Positions 22,792 through 32,545 of a stretch of DNA of 62,000 nucleotides are shown piece after piece. This DNA comes from Cristatella mucedo. Taxonomy: Eukaryota; Bryozoa; Phylactolaemata; Cristatellidae. The position numbers were made by a program, and so were the translations under genes. Within the stretch, counting starts at the first letter, position 1; every line of letters starts with the position of its first letter. The DNA lies in assembly GCA_009760855.2 (NCBI GenBank), contig WPIO01000051.1, positions 1,477,501 to 1,539,500 on the forward strand. The letters are read 5' to 3'. The notes below the pieces were generated by a model. It saw nothing but the letters and a program-made list of their open reading frames with translations, was not told the origin of the DNA and searched no databases.

Positions 22792-22860
<69 letters not shown>
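22746..22860. repeat. CA-rich run joined to (AT)n microsatellite
   Basis: Imperfect cacacgca sequence leads into about 60 bp of pure (at)n at 22797-22857. Confidence 0.95.
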
Positions 22861-23510
22861 TATATACATACTAATATACACTGGAGTTTCCAGGATTTTT
22901 CTCTAGGGGCAAGACCTGCAACAATTTCTCTGGGGTTAAGCCCTCAATTAACGAGACATCCTAAAAGCAAAGTCATCGTGTTTTTATTCTACGCGAGCTC
23001 GGTGGTTGCATATCGAGTGGAATTAAGGCATCGTTTCATCGTTGGTTACGGTCGGGGGAGGGGCGCAGGAATAGGAGCGGTCCAGGCGGCAAATGCCCCT
23101 TGCTCCCTTGGCTCCAGCACTGCCAGTGTTTACAGTATACATTCCGAAGCGCCAAGATGGCGTAAGTTTCGCCAGCACATACCGACAGATCTCCAGAGGC
23201 ACAGCCTCGACATTATCAATAAATCAACTTAAGCGAGTACGTACGTACAAAACTGGTAGTCAGTGATATCAGATACGAGAGAATGTTCTTTGCACGAACA
23301 GGCTACGAGGTCTTGTGCATGCTTAAGGTATCGGGTTGAAGTAATAGATTCTGATTCTTAGCGGCAACTGTGGTGCGATGGCGAAGCTTAATAGTGTAGA
23401 GCACTGAACGCACGAGTCTATGCTTATGTCATGGCAGCTGCTACGTCAGCAATGTAGAGGAAATGACCAAGGGTGAAAGACCACTGTATTTACACAGCAT
23501 AAATCTACCA

Positions 23511-23512
<2 letters not shown>

Positions 23513-23563
<51 letters not shown>
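23513..23563. repeat. (AT)n microsatellite
   Basis: This is a pure alternating AT run of about 50 bp. Confidence 0.95.
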
Positions 23564-23566
<3 letters not shown>

Positions 23567-24120
23567 TGTATAATACATATTGCAAATATACCATATAAAT
23601 ATACACATATATACATTGAATATAATATACATGTGTATGTGTATACCTGTATAATAATAGAAGAACCAAAGGGCACGGAAAAGGTTGTGTCGCCACGCAC
23701 GAGTGCATGGTAGGAGGCTAGTCGCCACGGCGACTCCCTTAGGACGCGCTCGGAAGCGAGGAGCTTCGCGCCTACAAGACCTGACGACGCGCCTACAAGA
23801 CTTGACCATGCACTGGTTTGACTTAATAAAGAAAGTGGGCTAATCAGGAACTCCTAAAATTCGATGATGGGCGATTGCTGGCTGCCAAACTGGCGCCGGT
23901 CTCTTCTCTGTGCCTCGGTACGCTTTTTCACTCATCTAATACGCCGGCGTCTACCCATTCACCTGCGGGCTCCCAGTGCAAGCTGCTAGCAGGGCAGCTC
24001 CGAGTAGTATGCGGTCGGTATAGTCAATCGTAGCGGTTGCTCGCACCTGCAGTCAATTGGCCGTGCTGTGTGAGATCGCAGCGATCGCTGAAACGAGTCG
24101 AGCGCTGCTCGTCGATCGGC

Positions 24121-24299
24121 GCTCAGCGCCCTGCTCGTCAGCATCGCTTCCTGTGCTAATTGAACTCTGGCCTACGCTCGCTCAGCGCCCTGCTCCTCAG
24201 CATCGCTTCCTGTGCTAATTGAACTCTGGCCTACGCTCGCTCAGCGCCCTGCTCATCAGCATCGCTTCCTGTGCTCCCCGAACTCGGGCCTACGCTCGC
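24121..24299. repeat. 59-bp tandem repeat, 3 copies
   Basis: The units start gctcagcgccctgctc and end ggcctacgctc, with ctcagcgcc at 24122, 24181 and 24240 (exact 59-bp period). The first two copies are nearly identical and the third differs in a few bases. A cggtaagt sequence follows at 24300, which would fit a splice donor, but no exon was recognised. Confidence 0.9.
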
Positions 24300-24660
24300 A
24301 CGGTAAGTCGGTGCCCCCAGCACGCTACGCCATCGATTGATAAAAGACCTCTGGGCTTCAAGCTCGAAAATCAAGCCAAATGGTGGGCATGAGAAATCAC
24401 TGATGGATACGCGTTCCTACGCTAAAGCTAAGCTACAGCCGCCTTTACAAGGTGAAGGTAAAGGCGGTTCACCATCTCGCGTGCGTCGTGCTTCTGTCCC
24501 GCTTGTAAACTGCTTTGGTCTGCCTTCTGATAAGAAGTCACTGTCAGTTGTCCTCTCAGTCTTGATTCCTGCTCGCTCTAATCTCAGGGTGGTCGTGAGA
24601 AAATTGCTTTCGCTCGGGAGATAGTAAATGGCCCTCTGAAATCCACCTCCCTTTGAATTT
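24300..24660. other. Unassigned stretch with a 95-codon open frame
   Basis: A plus-strand frame at 24337-24624 (MIKDLWASSSK start) has reasonable composition but no recognised family. It could be an exon or transposon fragment. Confidence 0.3.
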
Positions 24661-24727
24661 TAACCTTCCACTATTGTCAAGCCAGCTGCTGCCCTGGCCA
24701 TCGCCGCCGCGGAGCATCTATGTAAGC

Positions 24728-24959
24728 GTGGAGAGAGAGAGAGAGAGCGAGAGAGAGAGAGGGGGAGAGAGAGAGAGGGAGAGAGAGAGGGAGAGAGAGG
24801 GAGATAGAGGGAGAGAGAGAGAGTGAGAGAGAGAGGAAGAGAAAGAGAGCGAGAGAGAAAGAGAGCGAGAGAGAAAGAGAGAGAGGGGGAGAGAGAGGGT
24901 GAGAGAGAGGGAGAGAGAGAGAGAGGGAGAGAGAGGAAGAGAGGAAGAGAGAGAGAGAA

Positions 24960-25020
<61 letters not shown>
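24728..25020. repeat. Long impure (GA)n region
   Basis: About 290 bp of purine sequence with GA, GGGA and AAGA variants ends in a pure GA run. It produces artificial Arg-Glu and Ser-Leu open frames. Confidence 0.95.
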
Positions 25021-25660
25021 CGCGTCCGCACTCCTCGATTTGCTCTGATATTAGGTTAATAGTCGTATGCTCTTCATCAATAGCATTACGCTGCCGCGGT
25101 TAGTTAAAATAGAGCCGCGTTAACGGCAGCCTTGCTAGCGCCTGTCCTACCGCCGTTTTGGCGCTTACCACTCGATCGCCCAACAGTATTGCATAACCAC
25201 TTTCCTTTGGGATCTGGACGCGGCTGGGATTCAGGCGTAAGCAGCCCTATATAAAGGCGCCAGCCTGTGTTTGCTCAGATGCCTTCACCCGCCCCACTTC
25301 CGAGTGCAGCAGCGAGCACTCGGCGGTCGTCGAGCTCTGCCCAGCCCCGCCTCGTCCTGGCCCCTGCATTGCCCGGCGGAAGCCATTCTCGCGCGCCGCC
25401 GCCGCGCTGCGGCTACGGGAACCTAGGGGAACCGCTGATCCGAACCGTTCAGGTCCGGTGAAAAGTAGCTGCAGCTCCATTCAGCATTACGCTGAAATAC
25501 AAGAGTCGCGGCTTTCACTCCCTTTACAACGCCGGATGGGCCATCTCTACTAATTAAAGCGAGAAAGTCCGTCCCTCCCTCGTCATGCCGCAAGATGGCG
25601 CACTTGCGTCGCGTGGCAAAATGGCGCAACGTGGTCTTCCGTGACCGGTACTTTCGGGAG

Positions 25661-26035
25661 TAATGTAATGTGTAATGTAATGTATCTCCGTCAGTAACTT
25701 GACAAAGTCATAAAGACCATGTGGGTGTTAGGCAGGAGAGTTTTGTATAGCGCACTCACAGCCTAAGCGGCTTTCGGTACGCATTCGGTAGCCAACAGAC
25801 TTCGTCTCACGCAACAAAGAGAAAGTGGGAAGCATAGCAGAGTCAGGAGAGCAGTTGAGGTAGTGAGTGGCATAGAAGTAGCAGCTCAGGACCGCTGAAA
25901 AAGATGTGCCATAGTCGGAAGTTGGAGAGTAGTTGTCGTTGCGTAAGAATTGTGGAAGCGAGTTCCACAGTCTAGGACCTGCAGAGCTAAAGCTTCTGTC
26001 GCCAACTGTCTTTAAGCGGAGGAAAGGGAGTGACA
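25661..26035 (-). mobile_element. Non-LTR retrotransposon fragment, copy B of the 7.1 kb family
   Basis: The 3' approximately 370 bp are nearly identical to 7081-7435, including the GDRSFSSAGPRLWNSLP to AIQNSPA coding end. The tail is (taatg)n at 25664-25682. It is 5'-truncated. Confidence 0.9.
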
Positions 26036-26875
26036 TGTAATTGACGTTTAATGTACGTCCACTATGACTCATATGAGCAGCTCACTGCCTGTGGACTCGC
26101 TTCGCTAAGTCAATATCAAACCTTTATCCACGACTCGAATGCTACGAGACTCGTGACTACCGGTTTTTGGGTCCTTGTCCGATAGCCAACCTTTAGTGGG
26201 ACGGAAACAGTGGATCCTAATGTTCAGAACACTGGGTCATAACAAAGAGCCGCTTATCTTCAGCGTGAAAAACTCCACCACTTCGCCAAAAGGCTATACG
26301 ATACAACGCCCGTTCTATCGGATGTATGCCCAGACGACGCTTTGTTGAGCACCTCACGCTCCGCTAGAGCCACCTCTTTCCGGTTTCGCACTTCTTCTGG
26401 TAGCGGCTTAGGGTGTGACAAATCCCGCAGAAGCTGTACTATGGCAACAGTTTAACCGCGCTGGTATACGTACGTGTGTAGATATGGTTACTAAGTACGC
26501 ATGATTGCTAAACGCGACCCCATCCGCCTTTTGACACCTACACCAACGGGTGGACGGTGGCGCTTAGCAATTATTTCCCATGTCGCGAAACTTTTGATGA
26601 GTACAAAACCAAAAATTGCAGCCGGTGCACTTTGACGTGCGCGACTAAACGGAACGCTCCTGATACTGGTTGTGTCGCTATAAAAAAAGAACGGATAAAA
26701 TAGAACGCGGTATTTTCTTCTCACCAAACGGGACGCACTCACAAGAGCTCCGCCTACGTACGCGCGCTATACTTACTTAAAGGATGAGCGATCTTGGCTT
26801 GCTGACAAAAGCGAAGTGTGTCACCATGCACTCGGAGGGAGAAACGAGTGATGCCCCCTCCTACGAGAATGCGGG
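26036..26875. other. Unassigned intergenic stretch
   Basis: No gene, RNA or repeat was recognised. Confidence 0.4.
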
Positions 26876-26876
26876 G

Positions 26877-26911
26877 GACTCGGCAGCGTGCCGCAGGTAC
26901 GCTGCCGAGTC
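26877..26911. repeat. Perfect 13-bp inverted repeat (GACTCGGCAGCGT)
   Basis: Arms 26877-26889 and 26899-26911 are exact reverse complements around a 9-nt loop. Confidence 0.9.
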
Positions 26912-27003
26912 AGGCCTAGCGGGCAGCCAGACTGACCCACTGCAGCGAGAGGCCGCCCAGACAATGCCGCGTCCTCCGACCTCCGGCTTCGCCGCCGCCG
27001 CCG

Positions 27004-27046
27004 CCACGCGAGGCTGCGGCTAGCTTCGACCCGCAGCCTCGCGTGG
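27004..27046. repeat. Perfect 16-bp inverted repeat (CCACGCGAGGCTGCGG)
   Basis: Arms 27004-27019 and 27031-27046 are exact reverse complements with an 11-nt loop. The core GCGAGGCTGC matches the 19.88 kb hairpin. Confidence 0.92.
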
Positions 27047-28177
27047 AGGGAGGGGGCGTCTCGGCATACCGCGGCATACCACCGCCGTGGCTACAGAATG
27101 CGTTGCTCGCATGCTGGCAACGTGGCGAGCGCGCTTGCCATTCTTGGAATGCTTTAGTTAACTGTTCTTCGAATGCCGCGCCGCGAGTTCAGCCAGCGCC
27201 GGAAAGCGCGCCAGCCTCGCACTGACCGAACTAGCGTACAGGGCTCTACAGACAGTTAGCGAAAAAGAAAGCTCGCTACAAGAACCAACCTCAAAACAAT
27301 TCGAGGTAAAGCTAGCCTCTGAGCGATTCGAGGCGAATTCGTCCGCCTAGTTCGGCCGACTTAGTGGGCAAATGACGTAGTGCAACCGCTCGGGCGCCCG
27401 GATGGGCGGTCACGGCAGCGCGCGTTTATTGTCCTTGCCAGAGCAGTAGCAGTCGACGCCCGTACTCCTTGCCCCCGCGCGAACGGCGTTTTCACTGCAA
27501 AGCCGGTTCGAGTCCAGCAAAGGACGCAGCGGCAGCGGCGGTCTCGAGCAAAGAGGTGCACGCAAGCGGCGACGATCGCGCGAAGCCGAGCGGCCATCGA
27601 ATCCGCCTTGTGACTGCTACTTACGCTCTGCGACGCTCCGCGCGTGCGCGTCCACTGACGTCGGCTCTGGCCGGCGGAGAGGCGCGAAGTGGCATTTCCC
27701 ATCGGAAGCGGCGCCGATGCGACGGCGAGAGACTTCCGACGAGAGACTTCCGACGAGACGTTCTGACGAGACGAGACAGCAGCGACTGCACCCGCGCCGC
27801 AGGCGTTCCCGCGAGCCTCCGGCGAGCAGAGGGATGACGGGGCCCAGGCTTTGTCTCCGCCATGCAGTTGTCGGGTAAAGGGACAGTTAGCCGCATCGAC
27901 GAGACTCGATCGCTGGGACGGCTGCTCATCGCAGAAGGGGTGGTCGCCGGAGCGAAATTCCTGCGCGGGCTGCATTCCGAACGATTCTTCGCTCGAAGAT
28001 GAATGCACGTCGTCTCGTCAATTCGGCGCGCACGACGAAGCCGAACCCGTCGTCGTCGTCGTCGGCGGCGGCGGCGTCCTTCGCTCGAAGCCCTCTTAGG
28101 TTGGCAGACGCACCGGGGGCGGGCGCATCGCCGAAGGTTCGGCGGCGGCGAACTCGGCCCACCTCAGCCACATCCGC

Positions 28178-28211
28178 GAGCGGTCGCAGCGGCGAGCCTC
28201 GGCGACCGCTC
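28178..28211. repeat. Perfect 10-bp inverted repeat (GAGCGGTCGC)
   Basis: Arms 28178-28187 and 28202-28211 are exact reverse complements with a 14-nt loop. Confidence 0.85.
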
Positions 28212-29030
28212 TTCTTCGCAAACGCCGCTCGCGAACGGGCGGCGGATAGGCTCTATCTGGACCTGCCCAGGTACCGGCCGTTTGTCAGCTGGTCGCCGCA
28301 GCCGGCGGCGGTCGGATCGATCTCTGGCGAGCGCATCCCTAGCTTTCACCTTCACAGACTGCATTCGTCCTGAACAACGCGGCGGCGGCGCCCCCCCCCC
28401 CCCCAAGAACGCCCGCCCGCTCGCTCGCGCAGGCAGGTGCGGCTGACTAGCCTGGCGGCGGCGAACTTCCCGGATCGGGCCAGCGGCTTTCCCCGCGGAT
28501 GGGCCGGCTCGGCCGACGGCGGCGCTAGATTCGCCGGCAGCGGCCTCGCTCAGCCATCGCCAACGCAGCGGCGCCTATCGCAGCTCGCACCTCGCCACGG
28601 CCCCCCCCCCCCTGCTGAGCTGGACTTCGCGAAACGAATCGCCGTTTCGTTCCGATGCGGGCGTCCTTTTGAACTGCTTCCGCCGCGATTTCGACTGAAC
28701 GCGCTGGCACGCACGGCGAGAGCGCCCCGAAAGGAATTCCGGACTGTGCCGCCGCCTGCCTTGAAAGGAATTGCTTTCCGTTCGACGCGACGCCGAGAGG
28801 ACGTTCAGATGGACAGAGCCTTGGGAAAGGGCACCGCGGCCGCGGCGGAGGGCGGCTGCTCGGATAGGAGTGGCCGCCGCCGAGCGCGAGTGCGCACCAC
28901 GGCCGCGCGTCGCCGCTGGTTTTGTCGTGGAAGAAAGAGAAGCTGCAACGTAAACCGCTGCCGCCGCCTCCGCGTGCGTCCCGAGCGCGTCGCCGTTGCA
29001 AATTCGCACTCGCCGCTATCTGGTCTTAGC

Positions 29031-29098
29031 CTAGGAGCAAGGTGCTCGCGCTCGACGACTCGGGTCGCGGGTTCGACTACGGCACCGAACAGTCCCCT
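29031..29098 (+). repeat. tRNA-derived SINE head, copy 3 (partial)
   Basis: The head tagcctaggagcaaggtgct and the B-box region gcgggttcgactacgg match the SINE head. The body and tail are absent. Confidence 0.55.
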
Positions 29099-30089
29099 TT
29101 TTGCATGCCTCGAGCGGGTCGGTGGCCCGCAAACGCTCTTCTGACGTCATGCGAACGTGACTGCTGGATCGGCCGGCCGTCGCCTTGGATTTTGCACTGC
29201 TAGAGGCACGACCTGTGAGAATGTGGCGGAACTTATTCCAGCGCGGTGGAGTGGACGCCAGCCGAAGTACGCACGTCGTCTGGACGCGCTAGCGTCACTA
29301 TGCGCAGCCGCAGAGCGCAGCCTGCTTGCGTGTGGCGCGCTCAGCGGCTGCAGGCGGAGCAGACCGAGATCGGCGCTTCGCAGAGCAGCCTTTCAGCGTC
29401 GGGCTTCAGACGCTGCCAACGCTACAGAGGCTAAAAACTTTGGCGTCAATGTCCTGTCTATTGCGACCTACCTCCAAGCATTAGACCGAGGACAGCCGCT
29501 GTGCGACCGAGGTCCTTCAGTGAAATCGGAGGGCAGAACATTCACAGACTAAAAAAAAGAGACCATCAGCCGCGGCGGTTCACCTAGAGCCCACCATTCA
29601 GCGCTTCGCCATTTCGACAAACAATCAACCGGCCGGCCGAACCATCCGAGAAGTCGCTGACTTCCACGCTCGCTCAACTGCAGGCGACAAGTGAGGAACA
29701 TTGAAGCAGCTCCTGCTACCGTAGCCGCTAGTCCGGCAATGGTGGCCTGCTCCTGCTTATGCGACGGTCGTCGGCTAAACGATTTCCGGCGGGCAGCTCC
29801 GACTGGCCTTCGAGGTCCAGCCCACTAACTAAGGTTTCGTTAGTTTTTTTCGTCAAAGATGAAAGGCGACTGATATTTGGGAGTTCATTCCGACGGACTA
29901 CTTTTTCGTGTGATGCGAGCCTCATTTGAACGATCTTTCGCAGAGTTTCGGAGGCTCAATAGGTCGGGAGGCCTATACGGACTTTGACCTAGGTCTCGAA
30001 TTGAAAGAGTCATTTTTATATGACGGCCAAAATATTTTTAAGAGGGGGCCCAGAGTAAATGAATTACGGGAACATCTTGAATAAATAAG

Positions 30090-30400
30090 CAGATTGCACG
30101 CAAGTGCGTAGCTCGTGACGTCGCGCGTCTAGATTACTGCAACTCGTTTTACCCAGGACTACCACCATACTGTTGTGAAAGTCAGCAGTTTGTTCGATCT
30201 GCCGTCATGGGTGGAGCTATCGCATTGCATCACTTCAATTTGAGCTTAACTTATCTAGAAAATTTAATAGACTTCAAGATCCGCTCTCTTGCCAGCAGGT
30301 CCGTTCGGGATCTTCTTCATTCTCCGGCCTGCAGGTCGCTTCACCCTCTCTCACATAATTGCTACACAATTACTAGAGATAAACACAAGGGGTAGAGTTT
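30090..30400 (+). pseudogene. L2-like LINE RT fragment
   Basis: ARLDYCNSFYPGLPP and LENLIDFKIRSLASRS correspond to the SRLDYCNSLLAGLP and VKQRIDFKILSLTF segments of L2-type ORF2. It is degraded and lacks both ends. Confidence 0.6.
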
Positions 30401-31132
30401 TTAAAATAAAATTAGATAATTTCAGGACTATTATTTTACATAAATAATGCCAAATAGCACCCGATCGTAGCAACGGAAACCGCTTACGGGCAGCGGTCCT
30501 TCTGAGAAATCAATCTACCGCCTACTCTCGCAAAAGGTGACTTTGCGGGTGCATTCATCGTGGCCATTTTACTTCTCAGCCTGTGATTCCACCTACTCCT
30601 AAATCGAGCAAAAGGGCTGCTGCTCTAGTGGCACCTGAGTCTGCTCATGTAGAGCGTCAGCTTGTTTATCCGTTCTAACCGGGGTCGCCTCTACAGCGGC
30701 TTTGCGCTAGAAACATCACATACCAATTTGCTATGAAATTTACCTGCATTACAGTAAAGCAAATCAGTATTCTAGCTGATCCCGGGAACTCGAACAAAAG
30801 TCTCAAGTTTAAACCTCTTTGGAAGCAGTGTGTAGCCTGTAGCTGTTACTGAAAGCAGATGTAGCTTCAGCAGCGCCTCCGCGCGGGGTAAAGCAAGGGG
30901 CAGCGAAATAAAAAAAAAAGCTCTTTGAACCAACTCCATCAAAAGGCGACAAACAGGACAGGCCCTATTCTATTTGCATGCCCGCTGGCTCTTGGGTTTG
31001 AGGCTAAGGACGAAACTCCTCTGCGGATATTATTGTCTTTGTAGTTAATCCGCAATTGCACTGAATTCGTTAGACTGCAGCCCGAGATCTTGAGATGGAG
31101 ACTAGGGTGGCTCAAGCTCGTACCAAAGTCTT

Positions 31133-31323
31133 AGTGCAAGTCACGGCACGCACTAGGGAAGGCGCTTGCTTTCACGACCTCGGTCCCGAGGTCGTGGGTT
31201 CGATTCCTGCGGCGGGCGATTCTGTATCGCCACTGCAAGCGGTGGTGATAGCCGTAAAGGCTCTTCTGTCGTTATACAAAAAGAGGCTGTTTAATCAGCT
31301 AAGGTTTATTTATTTAGTGGCGC
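31133..31323 (+). repeat. tRNA-derived SINE, copy 4, with target-site duplication
   Basis: The SINE (head with gtgggttcgattcctgc, body ccactgcaagcggtggtgat, tail gaggctgtttaatcagct) is flanked by the 11-bp direct repeat accaaagtctt at 31122-31132 and 31324-31334. The opposite arm of the inverted-repeat element has this site once and empty. That makes this a clean insertion. Confidence 0.88.
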
Positions 31324-32127
31324 ACCAAAGTCTTCAACGCTTCATAATGGGGCGGGGCAAGGTACATCTATGGGGTAGCGGGTGTGGCGATCGGCAGTGG
31401 ATCCGACGCATTGCTCGAACGACTGTTTTAGCTGGCACAAAGCGGGAACAGGAAGACCAAGCACAGCTGCAGTTACTCTCGCACGAAATGGCCGCCACCA
31501 TGCGGCGCTGCGACTGCAACCGAATAATGAGATTTATGCTGACTGGACAAGCTTAATTAGTCTCTGTTTACTGCTTTATTTTCGCCTAATCGCCTTCCGC
31601 AATATCTCTGCATCCTCAACTTTGATTCGCCTGGATTTGGGAAGCGCCGAGTCAAACTGTAGTATTCAGACGTATTCTTCATCTTTTTACCCATACGACA
31701 TCCCTTTGGATTTCTTAACATCGCTCTGGGTTTCTTAACATTCTGTAGATCTGGTTGTACATTTAGCTACATTTCTGTCGTTGTTTGTTTATCAAAATTT
31801 AGCTCATCTTATATCGTACCGTACCGTCAATGCTCCAGAGATTGCGGGCCTGTTTGGGGGAGGGCGCTTTTCAGGCAGGGTGCAGGATCAGAAATCCGAT
31901 CGCGTATACGTCTAGGATAGCAGTCAAGTACATGTGCAGCACAGGACCGCGTAAATGCTGCCTGAGCGGCGGCTAAACCCAGCAGTTTAACTTACTCACT
32001 TCTCAGCTCTAGGGTGTGCGACGAACGAATATGCCATATCTATCGCCGACGCTCGTCCTTCCAGGGGAACTGTGACCGATTGTGGAGCACGCAGGCGACA
32101 GTACGCGCTCCCGCTCGGAAGGCCAGC

Positions 32128-32147
32128 GCGCGCGCGCGCGCGCGCGT
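32128..32147. repeat. (CG)n run inside the inverted-repeat element
   Basis: A short pure alternating GC stretch of about 20 bp, able to adopt Z-form DNA. Confidence 0.8.
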
Positions 32148-32502
32148 TAAAGTCACGGCCAGCAAAAACAGTCGTTCGAGCAATGCGTAGGATCCACCGC
32201 AGATCGCCACACCCCCTTCCCCATAGATGTACCTTGCCCCGCCCCATTATGACGCATTGAAGACTTTGGTACGCTACGAAGACTGCGCTCGAGCTTGAGC
32301 CACCCTAATTTCCATTTCAAGTTCTCGGGCTGCAGTCTAACGAATTAAGTTGAATATAAATTTTTCGTTAATAAAACATGAGCCTAACAGACGGTTGTGA
32401 CTCACCGGCTTGTGACCGGCTGCGAGGTGCAGTGGGTAAAACCGGAACCGACTGCAGTGGCTCTCAGCTGTACCACTGTGCGGGTAGCAAAGTCCTACGA
32501 GG

Positions 32503-32545
32503 ATGTTCTCCGGTTCGGGGAAAGCGATTTTCGACAAAAGCTTAG
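32503..32545 (+). CDS. HGS: HGS exon 1 (start, residues 1-14 plus one base)
   Basis: MFSGSGKAIFDKSL resembles the N-terminus of Drosophila Hrs (MFRSSFDKNLE). The exon ends G before gtttgg, a weak donor. The G joins AG of exon 2 to give Glu before KATS, which is why this ATG and donor were chosen. The intron is 189 bp. Confidence 0.82.

Larger units (their letters stand above)
26980..29560. other. Second CpG-dense GC-rich block
   Basis: This block is compositionally like 19.47-20.93 kb, with poly-C runs (28390-28403, 28601-28610), hairpins at 27004-27046 and 28178-28211, and many overlapping Arg/Ala-rich frames on both strands. No protein domain is visible. A SINE head lies at about 29031-29098. 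It could be a CpG-island promoter or a GC-rich repeat. Confidence 0.45.
31062..32349. mobile_element. Long-inverted-repeat element (about 1.29 kb)
   Basis: The left arm (31062-31437, containing an inserted SINE) and the right arm (32155-32349) are inverted copies. Shared blocks, reading left arm forward and right arm reversed, include gttagactgcagcccgaga, gggtggctcaagctcg, accaaagtcttcaa, aatggggcggggcaaggtac and attgctcgaacgactgttt. Without the SINE the arms are about 190 bp each. The interior has no transposase frame, so it resembles a non-autonomous foldback/MITE-like DNA element. Its right end lies about 153 bp upstream of the HGS start codon. The superfamily is unknown. Confidence 0.7.

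Noticed and set aside
24660-25059. Ser-Leu and Arg-Glu repeat proteins
   Set aside because: They are translations of (GA)n/(CT)n microsatellites; the same applies at 13256-13627, 20290-20678 and 44831-45631.
27361-29144. Several 100-235 codon frames on both strands of the second GC-rich block
   Set aside because: Same GC-bias effect; overlapping frames, no motif, no splice logic.
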